The translations under genes and the position numbers were made by a program. Shown here piece by piece: positions 12,041-23,996 of a DNA stretch of 64,000 nucleotides. Below the pieces are notes generated by a model, which saw only the letters and a program-made list of their open reading frames with translations, was not told where the DNA came from and made no database searches. The DNA is from Liolophura sinensis (lineage: Eukaryota > Mollusca > Polyplacophora > Chitonida > Chitonidae), in assembly GCF_032854445.1 (NCBI RefSeq), contig NC_088303.1, forward strand, positions 9,681,501 to 9,745,500, written 5' to 3'. The first letter of the stretch is position 1; each line of letters begins with the position of its first letter.

Positions 12041-12330
12041 AAAATCTATAGCTGGCTCCGTATGCAGATTATCCAGAGAGATTAAAGGTTATAGATTAGC
12101 TCTTCCACAATGACGCTCCGAGTTGGAAGTCACAAGACCTGCCTGGCCGGTAACTCTGGACATGACGAGTATGAAGCAAAGTCAGTGGTGTGGAACCGAG
12201 TGATTGGGGCAGACATCTCATTACTATTCTAATATATGGGCAAATGTCCCGCACATCTATCCATTTATAAATATTATTGAGGTCAGGCTAAGGTCAATAT
12301 GAGGTCACTCTAATGACTGGCATTATAAAC
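12041..12330. other. Compact GC-richer island carrying a triple direct repeat
   Basis: A unique island bounded by AT-rich sequence on both sides. It contains the regularly spaced AGGTCA triplet described separately. No frame longer than 60 codons is open, so a coding exon is unlikely. It is the best candidate in the window for a discrete cis-regulatory element. Confidence 0.5.
12280..12307 (+). promoter_or_regulatory. Triple AGGTCA array with 5-nt spacing (DR5-DR5)
   Basis: Three perfect AGGTCA half-sites lie at 12280-12285, 12291-12296 and 12302-12307. They are separated by GGCTA and ATATG, so both spacers are exactly 5 nt. Direct repeats spaced by five are the classical binding arrangement for RAR/RXR heterodimers, and other nuclear receptors can also use them. 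Mollusc RAR orthologues are reported to bind DNA but to have lost high-affinity retinoid binding, so no ligand response can be assumed. The motif is read directly from the sequence, and the binding function is inferred. Confidence 0.6.
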
Positions 12331-13058
12331 AACAATGAACCCCAATGCAATGTTGAACAGAACAAACTTGACATGGACAGCAATGCTGAAGGGAATAAAA
12401 TTCAGTCTAAGATCATAATTTATATTGTAGCAATAAATATAAGAAAATCCAATACAAAAATGATGTGACACAAAACATTTTCCACTCCTTCTTCACAGGA
12501 CCTCAAAACGAGGTCATTGCATCGGCCACAAAGTTTTTAACAAAAACTCAATTCATCTCTCAACTAATCAAATATCTCTTACACCTATCCAGATGTAAGA
12601 AAACTAACTAAATTTCAGAATGAAAATGAATACGATCCATTACATGAAGGTCAACATCCCACTAAAGTCTGTAACTCTTAATACATGCATTAACTGACAC
12701 CATATAAACAAGAAAAAAATCAAGCGTGAGTCCAGGCTCACAGTTTACTGAAACAATTCATAACATCAAATGTTTTTGTATATTTTTCAAGAAGTTGTTC
12801 TTTCCATGAAATAACAACTTTCCAAGAAAAACATTTGATTTATAAATTAAATCAAAGGTCAGCTTTGCACACATAAATTAATTCACTTCAAAGTTACAGA
12901 GATAGGTTGATAGGTAACTTGTTTTGGCGAGAATAACCTAGACAATGGGAGAACATGGGTTTAGCAAAAGGAAAAAAATAAATGGGAATTCTTCACATGA
13001 CAGATTATGTAGGACAAACGATTCAAAATATGAGTACATGTAACTGTATTACTGCTGA
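12331..13058. other. AT-rich sequence, nothing recognised
   Basis: No gene or repeat. Two further single AGGTCA words (near 12511 and 12646) occur, at no obvious spacing. Confidence 0.5.
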
Positions 13059-13329
13059 CTGACTTAGACTAAATGTCTACAACTGACTCAGATTAAATTT
13101 CCACAAGTGATTTAGACTAAATGTCTACAACTGACTCAGATTAAATTTCCACAAGTGATTTAGACTAAATGTCCACAACTGACTTAGATTAAATGTCTGC
13201 AACTGATTCGGATTAAATGTCTACAACTGACTAAAACTAAATGTCTACAACTGACTTAGACTAAATGTTTACAACTGATTTAGACTAAATGTCTACAACG
13301 GTCTTGGACTAAATATCTATAACTGATTT
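13059..13329. repeat. 24-bp tandem repeat, 11 copies
   Basis: Units of the type CTGACTTAGACTAAATGTCT plus ACAA begin every 24 bases from 13059 to 13299. Copies 2-3 and 4-5 form a repeated 48-bp dimer distinguished by AAATTTCCACAAGTGATTT, showing a secondary duplication. Although 24 is a multiple of three, all six frames contain a stop in the unit, so it does not encode a peptide repeat. Confidence 0.95.
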
Positions 13330-14574
13330 CTGACACATTTAAACTGAACTGTGCAAATTTTGTATTAAATTCCTATTGAAATATTTGGCAGTGATAAATT
13401 CTAATATTTTTTTCCAAATTATTTTCCAATTTTCACCAGAAAGATCCAAATCAAGGCACTGATTGTGAACATATTGAGACTCGTGATCAAATACGTTATC
13501 TGATCATAAAATGTAGGACAAAGCTTCCCATTCACAACTGCTGAAAACGTCACTATTCCATTTATTAACCTAATAAGTTCATATTTACCTATAATGGATA
13601 TACAACAGCTTGCAATATGAAATAAGAAATTTGAAAATACAGATATCGTCGATATAAAACAAAACAATAATTCAGGTCATATTTCAAATGAACAGAATGC
13701 AAAAATTGTCAATTAAACATGACAAAAACAGTGTATATTACAAATTCAGATAAGTCAAACATATGTTTCAAATTTAGGGACACTGAGGCTGATTATTTTT
13801 TAGAAAACTAGCTTCCACCAGAAAAAAAAAACTATTTAGTTTTCCAAGCTGTTACAAATCAACACCCAAGATAAAGTTTTATATTCTTTACTGAATGGAA
13901 AACAAATTGTACAAAAATTCAATAAGAGAGACAGGGAAGGGTAAAAAAAACGTAACAAAATATAAAAATTAAACATATGAAATTACATACAAACTGGTAT
14001 ACACCAGAAGTTAATGCAATAATGGAACAAAATATACTGAAAATTTTATTCATATTTATTCAAAGCAAATACAGATCATTTAGGTTAATCCTGTATAAGG
14101 AAGGAATCTCCAGAGCAAATCCTCCTAGAGAAATGCGACCAAAAAGTCAAATCAAAACACACTGAGAGAATTTTTTTTTCAATTTTCAATGGTTGGTTTC
14201 ATATTAACACTTTATTTCTTAATACTAAATTTTGATTTCAAGTTCTCTTCAGAATAAAATGTTGATAATGTATCTATCTAAGCCAGGAGAATACACTGTC
14301 TTATTTTATGGATGGTTTACAACATGAAATTCCCAAATTCAAGATTTCACACCTTCATGGCTCTTCATTTTGCAATTCATTTTCAAAATAACAAAGGAGA
14401 CTTTCCCGTACCCATGGCAACATTGTTAAAAAAACATTACTTCTAGGGACTAGAAGGCTTTCTATGGGTGTTACTTCTTAAATAACAAGTTCCTCTTTTT
14501 TTCTGATAAAATGCATGCGCCCTAATTCCTCAAACTTTTCACATGTGAAAGAGCAAATTTCTGCGCAATTTATA
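13330..14574. other. AT-rich sequence, nothing recognised
   Basis: AT-rich sequence with A runs near 13820 and 13945. No supported feature. Confidence 0.5.
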
Positions 14575-14770
14575 CATAGTTTTAATTTGATTTTAAAGAC
14601 ATTGAAATCTACATTGTTTGGGTCGGCCAGCCTTGACAAAAAAATATAATTTCATCAGCCAACACAGAACAATGCCTTCAGAATATGCTTGAATGAAAAC
14701 TGTAATTGAGGAATTACAGCAGAGTGTATTATCACCATGCAACCCATCCAAGACAGTTGTTTCGTATATA
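14575..14770. repeat. Diverged interspersed repeat, copy A
   Basis: The core ACAATGCCTTCAGAATATG (about 14670-14688) also occurs near 28340 as ATAATGCCTTCAGAATATG. The flanks align as well: TATAATTTCATCAG here versus TATAATTTTATCAG there, followed downstream by GAATTACAGCA in both. This is an old dispersed element or a local duplication. No terminal repeats or coding capacity are visible. Confidence 0.65.
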
Positions 14771-15699
14771 TGTGCACCTCTGAGAAGCTCAAGCTGTACT
14801 CAGGTTATATCAGACTTACATTCTCATGTGTATGTATCCTTTTGCTATCCATATTTTATAGTTATAGTTATATAACTTAAAGTTATTTATTTAATTTTCA
14901 TCTTTCAACTGGAAACTATTTTCTCAAATTTTTCAAAATTCACTTATACAAGTGCAGTTTGTTTAAAAATATCATCTGGAGGAACTAGAAAGAAAGATGT
15001 GTGTTGATACATTTTTGTGACACATTTGAACTTAGCCTGGTATTAATACTGAACAAATGTCAGGCGCATCATTTTCTACGCCATTCCACTTATCAGTTCT
15101 TTTGTTTATGTTTACAGATTCCGCCACCAGTCATTGAACCTTGTGTATTCCAGATTGTCTGCACAGCGATGGTTCATGCAGCCTAGTGAATATCCTTTGT
15201 ATGCAGGTGATAACATGTCTTCATAAGAATTAGTCCTACTGTAAAACCATCAGTCCCTTGAGACAAATTTATGTCATCCTATTTGATCACTGTCTAATTT
15301 CAGTGTAATTTTTTTTTTTAAATTCTTCATCGCAATGACTATCCACCTGTTGTTACTAAAACAATGAAGGAAACTTAATGACATGAAAAAAAATCAACAG
15401 CTGAATAATTAAAGCAGTTAAAAAACCTGCTTATAAAACCTTGATTTATCATTATGAACAACACAAGAAAAACAAACACTTCAAAGAATCACAAAGTGGA
15501 AATCAGCATAAACAACAAATTTTCAATAATGTGGTTTGAATTTACCTTCTGTCTACCATACGTTTCTGTTTTGTTTTCTTTCTTTCGTGTTATTTTTATG
15601 CTTTTATATACAATTATACTATATTTCACTTCCGTATTTTTTTTTTCACATTTTTTTCATTCAGTGGTTATCCTGTTTTTATAGATTTTTCTCCGCACC
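14771..15699. other. AT-rich sequence with T-rich tracts
   Basis: Contains T tracts near 15310 and 15630-15660. The frames at 15454-15684 and 15536-15775 translate these tracts as Phe-rich low complexity and are not considered genes. Confidence 0.5.
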
Positions 15700-15733
15700 A
15701 CAACCCTTGGCGTCAAAAGCCAACCGTTTACAA

Positions 15734-15790
15734 GGCCTGGCTCAGTTGGGGGCAGAGGGCATTTGCCCGGGTTAGATTCAAACCAGGAGG
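15734..15790 (+). repeat. tRNA-like fragment (A box and B box)
   Basis: TGGCTCAGTTGG near 15738-15749 matches the tRNA A-box consensus. AGATTCAAACC near 15771-15781 resembles a B box, with a GGTT/AACC stem closing a 7-nt T-loop. The region between folds into GGGCA-TT-TGCCC rather than a 7-nt anticodon loop, so it is not a functional tRNA. It is probably a tRNA pseudogene or the head of a tRNA-derived SINE. No tail or target duplication was found. Confidence 0.4.
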
Positions 15791-16669
15791 GGAGGCCCTA
15801 TCCGCTGGGGAAAAGGGGACAGCAGTTTTCCTTAAATCCCTCGAGAGGTCGAGAAAAGGTTTTTCAGGATGATTTCGAAAAACATCATGAATCGTATAAA
15901 AAGTGTGCAGGGTTCCATCCAATGAACTGCATTGTTACAGAAGATTCAAGCCTGATCCCGTTCCCTAAAAAAGAACTCACACAGATCAAATTTGTTTCAA
16001 CTAATTTGAATCAAGTGATCAGAATAGGATTTGGATTGTGTGCCCAATGACATAAGGCTAATGAACTGGAGGTTGGCCGCAGCGAGCAATTGTGCTGGGG
16101 CACGACATGAGATCGCAGGGAAAAAATTGGATTGTGGGAAAAAACGTACATAGCACGGGTACCGCACCATCTAAACAATTAGCAGGTCCGTTGGAGTGTC
16201 ACCCTACAAAATTAAATGAGAAAAATTCGGGGAGAGAGGAAGAGAAAAAAATGGTGAGAGAGAAACGGAATCCTCTCACCTCTCGTAGAATTTAAATGTG
16301 CAGGAACTCTCAATCAGCCTAGAAGGTGAATTAGCCAGGAATTCCAACCCCTAATAATCACTAGCATCCATTTGTGAGGTGCACTGAGGATAGCCAGGTC
16401 TGCCGCAAGGCGGGAAGCACAGAGAGAGGCTAGAGTTGTCGCAGCGACATGGGGCGAACCAGGGATTAATAGGCAGCAGTGCCCAGTTAGTATCGCCACG
16501 GGCGTGGTGCTTCCTGACCTCTGACCCCTGCCTCTACGGACAAAACACGCTGGCGGAATCCTCATTTACTACAACGAGCAGTATCAATGAGCTTGCCTGT
16601 GACCTGGCCATGGCGCTACCGCTTAACCTCATCAATGCGAATGTGTGTTACGTAAATTGGAAGGCCAGA

Positions 16670-16686
16670 GGGCTGAGGCTCAGCCC
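16670..16686. other. 17-nt near-perfect palindrome
   Basis: GGGCTGAG and CTCAGCCC flank a single G. It lies inside the large GC-richer island and could form a short hairpin or bind a dimeric factor. Nothing else is known. Confidence 0.6.
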
Positions 16687-17101
16687 AATCAGCGGTGATA
16701 CCCCGTGGATCAGGCAACGCGATCAATAGCAAGATGCAAAGAAGGAAGCCTTTAGCGTACTGGCTTTCTCATTGGGTTGGCATCTCCCAACCTTCATGGC
16801 AAAAATATAGCCACATCATTCCTACATTAACCACTTCACGGTTGGAGAGACATAACAAAAATCCCAAATTGCACACGCGGAGGTGCTCCACTAGAAAAAA
16901 CAGAGGAGAATTAAGCCGAGGACAGTGCATCGTAAAAGCCATGTCAAATGCGTGTTTGTTTCGTGCTTCGTACTTAGAAATCTGTGGAGAATTCCTGTAG
17001 CGGAAGCGTAGGGAGATGGGAATATGCTGCCTGGAGGCTGCCCTCATTACCTCCCTGACGTAATAAGAGTTGTAATAAAGCCCAAGATGTACCCCCTAGC
17101 G

Positions 17102-17160
17102 GATCACCCCCCAGATAATTTTCCCCGATTCCCCTTCCGCTTCTTTGGCATTACATAACC
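17102..17160 (+). promoter_or_regulatory. Island module A sharing words with 26284-26341
   Basis: The order GATCACC, CCAGATAAT, CATTACATAACC seen here (17102, 17111, 17149) recurs in the same order and nearly the same spacing at 26284-26341. The ATTACATAAC word resembles PAR-bZIP/C/EBP-type sites. Shared order between two otherwise unique islands suggests paralogous regulatory modules. Function is inference. Confidence 0.45.
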
Positions 17161-17900
17161 CCTTGCTGAGCTCTCTTTACAAGGCCTTCTCACGACTGGC
17201 CTGCGAGACATTTCGCTGATATGCCACCGAAAAATCCTTTACAACCACAGAACATGCAATCACAAGGCGTCCACAGTCAGACAAGCCACATTTAGCAAAA
17301 TTAGCGTCACAAGATTCACAGTTCCAGATCTGGACTGGGCGCAACTTTTGTGCCTTGGACGCAGGGGAAGAGCGAAGAAAAAACCAAAAAAAGAAGACAA
17401 TCACCAAAAAGAAATCTGCATACACAAAGTCATCAAGCGACATTGGTGAAGTTTGAATGGCACTGATAAATCTGATAGGCAGTCCACTATTGAATTGCAT
17501 GAGGGCTGGCAAGAATTACATCAACAAATACCATTACATAATCAACTCTTCCCATCAGCCATAGATTATTGCATTTTTAACATTCGCCCAGTTTTTTAGG
17601 ACTTCTGCTCCCTGAACGCCGGCCTGGGCGCATTCAAAAGTCCTCTTGTAGAAATTTCAGCCATCCCCATAGACTCGCTATGGCGCAAAAAAATCCAGCC
17701 GGTTGCTTGTATTAAATTTCCTATTCAACGAAACACAAGGAAGCTCTGAATACCCAGATGCTGTAAAACTACCCGGAAATTCTAGCTAATTATCGCCGAT
17801 GATGGGCACAACTTTGCATGGCATTTAACCTCGGGCCTGTGGCCCTTTAATAATAAACTCATAAACCCCTTAAACGAGGCGACTATCCAGATTACCCATT

Positions 17901-19539
17901 CACTACCCTCTTCCCCAACATTTTAACCAATCACCTTTTACTTTTACTACATCAGAAAAAATCAAACTACCTACAAACTGTCTGAAAAGAAAGTTTCTTA
18001 TCACGATCTTGGTAACAAGTCCCCGTAACAACTTATGGTTACAAGTTTTCTAAGTACCTTCCATATGAGTGATTTTGAAAAGTTATCCCATATTTTCGAA
18101 GAAAGTTTCCAAAGGCCCCCTGGCAATTAACACTTCACTGAGTCTGAACACATTCAATCAACATGTGCAACAAAAAGTACTTTCAATTTTTTTTTCTTCG
18201 TTTTTTTTTTCTCATTACAAGTCATGAACAAACTTACTATATAGTTGTTTACACCAAAGAGATTATGTGGCATTGAACTGTGACGAAAATATTGTTGATC
18301 AGTGTTACTTTGAGGAATGTGCAAATACTTGCCATAATTATCAGGCAGCACACGCCAAAATATCACTGACTTCATCTAAAGTCTGTCTATAGAAACCATG
18401 TTTCCTAAAAGAACAATTTTGACTACCAAATGAATATTTTCCGCATGAACGGAAGAAAACCGCAGGAGCAATGGTCCTGGATGTACGGCATCTCAAAGAG
18501 AATAAAAAACAGAATTGTGGAAAGGTAAAACTTGTGGTAAAGATCGGCCACCATTATGTGCATTATTGAGAAGAGTGTGGTTTAATGTCACAATATATAA
18601 GAAGAAGAAATTAAATAGCTTTTATGCATTGCATGAACATCAGAGCACATTAGCCATCTCCTGTATCAACAGTTCATTTTCAGTTTTAAATTTTTATTGG
18701 AATGTCACTTTCAACCCCTTTCACATCACAAATCACTTTTCTGTAACTAAAATATAAGCAAATACATGTATTTATGACTGATCAATGACCAAATAAAATG
18801 AATAAGATACTGTTGAAATCAACATCTTTGCCTTCGCCAGTTATTGAAAATAAAAGTTTAAATGGTATTGTTACATGTGAACATCCTTATTTTGGGAATT
18901 AGAACTATTCTTTGTTCCCTGAAACTTGTATTAGAGTATTGACAAATGAACAGGTTTTCCCGATACAATGACACTTGTTACTTTGGACAAGGCTTGCCAT
19001 GGGAACTACAGTACAAACTATGATTCCATTTTAGTTTAATTTATCTATATCGACTAAAGAAAGGAAACCCAAACGTGAAAAGAAATTAAAAAAAACAAAA
19101 ACAATAAAATTAAATACTTTTAACCATTAATACCAGATCTTTAAAAAAATTATATCTGTATCAGTTTAATTAGTTTTAAATCTTTACAAAGCATAGGCAA
19201 CATATTCCTTTACAATGTTTATTTGAACAGAAAACACAGTACTTTTGTAACCTAGATTTGGTGTTTAACGATAGTTACCAAGGTTTTGTGAAGAAACAGA
19301 TCTCTTCTGATTTTACATAGATTATTATTATTATTCAACCTTTTAGCACCACAACCAATAATTCTCCAAATTGTATTTTTATGTCCTATATATGTATGTA
19401 TACCATCAGCATTTGTCACTGTTAAAGGTTTTACAAAAGGTGTGGCCTTATTAGTAGGTATAGTAAGACTGGACCAAGGCATATACCGAAAGGTCTCTCA
19501 CAGAAACCAAAATCGTTGCACCCTTTAAGATAAGCTTCC
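17901..19539. other. AT-rich sequence, nothing recognised
   Basis: AT-rich DNA with T/A runs (18187-18212, 19087-19110) and a short TTA trinucleotide run near 19322-19336. No gene supported. Confidence 0.5.
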
Positions 19540-21060
19540 TATTTTGGTTGGAATGTCCACTATTTGGGCTATCGCTGCGGAAACGGAGAACAATTATTTG
19601 CTGGGCTTACCTGAATTCGGCAGTGGGGAAGGCATAACGTGGGGTATGCCACTCAATCATGATGCTGATAGAACAGGTTCTGTCACGACAGTCGTTCAGT
19701 CAAAGCTTGATCAGCATGTGGAGGTGAAGCATCACTAGATTCACGTGGCTAGGATAGGGTAGGCAACGGGCTTGTAGCCGCAGCGCGTAAGTACAAACAT
19801 GCAGTGTGCTGTTACGACAGCTTACTGACAGGCCCTGGACAGTTGTAAGGCAGCAGCCCGTGGTGGCAGAGGGCTTGTGATACGGAGCCCACACTCTAGA
19901 TACTACCGTCACTTGTCTCTCCACCCACGTAGCCTCGGTAGTAAAAGCCCAGCTCAGCCCGACCAGTAGCTCCCTAGCTTTAAATTACCCTCAACTCTCG
20001 GTAACCTCTCAACGCTCACTCGGTATCTTCAGGCAGGGTGGTAAGATGAAGGACTTTTTGTAGCATATGAAAAAAAAATGATAAAAAAAAAATTCCTCAC
20101 AAGTGTCGTAACGAGGGTTAAATTACCGAGGAACCATCGAACTGACAGTTAGTCATTACGTCAGCCTGGGCACTATAGTCAATAGCAATACCTCACACAC
20201 ACTACAGGAACAAGGCCAGCAGGGTGACAGTGTCAGAAAATTGCATCCAGCACTAGGTAGTGTATGGCCACATCTGAATCATTCCAATATCAACTGGAAT
20301 GATTTCTTGTCATTTTTTTGTTATGGAATTTTATGGTTTTTTTGTTTTGTTTTGGTTTTCAACAAAATCACAGCAATGTAAGACGGACGCGCGGACAGTC
20401 TTTGGTTAGGACGTCAAATGTTCATTATTTCGGCAGGGAAGCTGAGCGTATTTGGCCGCATTAGGTGGGTAAACAGCCTTCCAGTGAAGTCCTGAGTCTG
20501 TGGACAGCCTCTTTGTTTTCACTCCGTCTGACCACGTGCAATGACCTCTGGCCAGTGATTACCAATGACCTCAATGTCCAGTCAATGGTCTGCCACTACA
20601 GACACTGTACTACAGACACAACACTACAGACTCACTCCCGAGCTGGCCACACTGGCTGGGTGCTTACCATCAGAATTTAGCACTGACAACTCATAGCAGA
20701 GGCCAGGAGCAGACACGACAGCTGCCTCAAAACACGGACTCTCCTCAAAATGCTGTTTCTCCAAGAGTAGTAGAGAACAAATTTCACTAGCAGATCAATT
20801 GTGCCGGCCTGGTGGGTTAAGGCGAGGAATGCCCCTACAGACTCTGCCCATTCTGCGTCAGTCCGCGTTACACCATTCAAAGTCCCCAGCTACATGGCCT
20901 TGCTTATGGCCCAGGTCAACTTAGCTAAGCCCTATCTCTCTGCAAATAGGCAATTGCCTGCATGACGTTTGCGCAACTGGTAGTTCATCTCTAAGCTATG
21001 TACATAACTCGGCGAGTGGCTAAGAAGGCATTCTTATTTCAATTCCAAATTCCCAATTTT
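19540..21060. other. GC-richer unique island
   Basis: A second long island with CpGs, interrupted around 20060-20090 and 20300-20360 by A/T tracts. A short imperfect repeat of ACTACAGACAC lies at about 20594-20635. Frames up to 80 codons carry no recognisable domain. Two TGACCT half-sites occur near 20543 and 20569. Probable non-coding regulatory DNA. Confidence 0.4.
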
Positions 21061-23455
21061 CCTAATTTCAATTTCGGAGCCAGCAAAAATACAGGATCAA
21101 TTGCGAGTCAGTCCTCCTCTCCACAGGCGTTCAACACTGACTTCTGACTGCATCAGTTTGCAGCGCAATCTTCAAACTCCATTTTCAAATTGATTCAAAA
21201 AAAAATTCCCTCAAGTTGCCTTGTTTGGACAGCATGCCCCTCACAGAGCCTCTACCAGCCACCCTCTCTCTATGTTAGCCCAATTTGGGGTCCTACAGCT
21301 TTCTCTGCCCCTAATGAAACCACTGTTAGTTTTTTCACACATCAGAAAGTTTTGAGAAGTCTGTGTTGTTCCTGCATCTCATTGAAGGTCTCACGGTGAT
21401 GGGAAGGGTGGGGGGTAAAACGGCAAGGAAATTAAAAACAGTTAAGGGAAGAGGTCTTAAGACTGACCTGAAGTCAAATGCTTATCTAACAAATGATTGG
21501 ATCTTTTTAAAATTTTCCCTGGAGCTTAGAAAGTTTCCGGCAGCATTTATACTAAGAGGTCTCTAAAAAATATCATCACCAAATTGCGATTCCCATGAAA
21601 AACAATTAGACAAGGGAATCTTTGGAAAAACACAGCGGTGCTTGTCTTTTATTACATCATCACAGTAATGCAATAATTTTGTTCTAGCTTGATGCCAGCG
21701 GCTGAAATTGCCTAACTCTATTAGTCGCTTTGTTACAAAGTTTTCAATACAAGGTATCCAATTTAGAATTTCATTGGCATTTATATATTGTTGATAATTT
21801 CAAACATGAAAGACAAATGATTCTATTCTGGAGACGAAATGAATAAGAACCTTGCGACTAGTCAGAAACTGCATGAGGCATCTCTTAAAGTCAAATCATA
21901 CTAACACAATCTGGAATTAGCGTCTCATACTGGATTTCAAGTATGTGATAACACATTCCCAAGATCTTTCCATGGCTTAAAGATATCAGTGGTTTCAAAA
22001 ATTTGCAGAAAATTCTTCAATCTATTATTTTGTTACATTAACAACAGCATGATGTTCAAAGATGATAACTGGAGAACACACCAGGACAACCATCATTACA
22101 TGTACATGTGTATATATCACTTTCAGGCAGTCTGTAGTGGTTTAAGATTTCTTTTCAAATTAAGCCCATTTCTTCTTAAACAATAAATCTTAATGAGAAA
22201 TTAAGGAGTCTGACGATGGGTGCCAGATGTGAAGTTGTTCACAGTCATACAAATATCACTCCATTTCAACACCTGCCTCTTTCTTACTCTAAGCTTTTCA
22301 CAAGACGAATTGGGGTGTCAGCACCCAACATTCATTTGACACCTTAGTGGCCTGTTATGCCCAGCCTGATGACAGTTTCCAGACTTGCAACACAATACCA
22401 GCCAAAGGTGATAGACGCACATGATGCTATAGAATCTACTGATCTAAAACTACATGTACCTTAAAATCAACTTATTAGTGATATTCTCAGGTAAGCCATG
22501 CAAGTTTACATAAATGAAACCATGCACTCAAATAAGAAAAAAAGAAAATAATGGATTAATTGTAGACAAGCAGCCAATTTTACTCAGTCTGCAAAGTGAT
22601 TACAGTGATCCATTTTTAAATCAGTGAACTTGGATTAGGTTCTAACCAGAAATTAAACAACAAAATCATTTGTAACTTTTAGCCAGGAAGAAAACAAGGG
22701 AATCAAATGACTATTAGGTCCTGTTTTTGGAGTGTCCAACAATCAATACACAGAGGCGCAAATTTTGGTATTTCAAAAACATCACCATAAGCCAGTTCTA
22801 GAAGTCTCCTAATAAAATTAAGGGACGTGGTTCTTTTTTACAAGAAAAAGGCCAATAAAACAAATGGCCCGAGGGTGAACAGATGAGGGAGATCGGTAGA
22901 TGGAAAACCTTTCACCACTTTGCTATTTTGCACCATCACTTTGTTGCAAATGTCCTGACTTTTCTCTCCACACAGTGGACAGTGGATGTGGTGTTGTTGT
23001 ACAAGGCATGATGAGCACCTCACATAGAACCCATTCCCTATACATTGCTGGGTCTAGACTGAAGCACCCAGCCTGTCTGGTTAAAGGTTGAGAGGGGGAG
23101 GACATAAATTAAACCAAGACCAGGGAGTTATGATGGTTGACAGGTCGTAAAACTGTCTCTGAGGTACAAGGCCCATTCTTGTCCAGTTCACTGGCAAAGA
23201 GGGTGGTGTTAGCAGCCATTAAGTAGGCAACTCTTCTGCTGCTCATAATCCCCTATGCTGGACACTTGACAATGGACAAAATTGAAACAACATTGTGCAG
23301 TACCAAAAGGTGTCACATGTCAACCATCACTGACCAATAAACAAACAGGTCTACTATCTTGGGAAATATCTGTGTGCGTGAGAGTTACGAGTGGGTTGGT
23401 GCCAGGAATGAAAACGCAAACAGTTGTTCATTTCCACCAATAAAATTTGCCCTTG
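21061..23455. other. Mostly AT-rich sequence, nothing firm
   Basis: Slightly GC-richer patches occur at 21110-21420 and 22880-23240. Around 22977-23089 an open frame is bounded by acceptor-like and donor-like dinucleotides, but nothing else supports an exon. No repeats. Confidence 0.45.
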
Positions 23456-23517
23456 TACACATCTTCATACACTGATGTACACATCTTCATACACTGAAGT
23501 ACACATTTTCATTCACG
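23456..23517. repeat. 22-bp tandem repeat, about 3 copies
   Basis: TACACATCTTCATACACTGA begins at 23456 and 23478, with a diverged copy at 23500. A poly-T tract (23521-23535) follows immediately. Confidence 0.85.
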
Positions 23518-23996
23518 GAATTTTTTTTTTTTTTTGTTATTGGAGAAAACTATTAAAATATTATTTTTACAGGGAACGAAATCAATCATGTGAAACAAGA
23601 GAAAGAATTAATAAAACCCCTTTCAATATAACTTTTCCATTATTAGACAGTTATTCATAATTAAGTTAACAAAGAAATGCCAAGAAATAGAAACAAACAT
23701 TTAAATTACTCAAAATAAAAGGTTTCATTCATTCATTTATTCTTTGTCTATTTGAGACATGTCACATAATAAATTTTCAGGTAAGGAAAAATACATTGGT
23801 GACTTCATGGGTTAACTAATTTTGAAGCAGGCAATAAAAATTTAAACATATTTTAATCTTCCTTACTAAAGCTTAAAAAAATGACTATACAGGTCAGAAA
23901 ATACAGACACTGTCAGTTTGTAAATTGAAACTATCTCCCTGAAAGCAGGAGTGAGCTTTAGAAAATTGTATGGATGTAAAGATGGTGTCTTTTCAG

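Larger units (their letters stand above)
15700..17900. other. Largest GC-richer island (about 2.2 kb)
   Basis: This is the longest continuous departure from the AT-rich background, with many CpGs and no tandem repeats. Several frames of 60-111 codons are open on both strands (for example 16436-16729 +, 16695-17000 +, 16769-17047 -, 17177-17512 -). They overlap each other and show no domain I recognise. A cluster of conserved regulatory elements or an unrecognised non-coding RNA would both fit. Its right part shares a word series with the island at 26050-26420. Confidence 0.45.

Noticed and set aside
13059-13329. CRISPR array
   Set aside because: Units are contiguous and without unique spacers, and the genome is eukaryotic in character. 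The same applies to the other arrays.
15734-15790. Functional tRNA gene
   Set aside because: A and B boxes are present, but no 7-nt anticodon loop or proper acceptor stem can be drawn.
22977-23089. 113-base open segment between TCTCCACACAG and AAAG/GTTGAG, resembling an internal exon
   Set aside because: Short, with overlapping minus frames and no recognisable peptide. Such dinucleotide pairs are common by chance.
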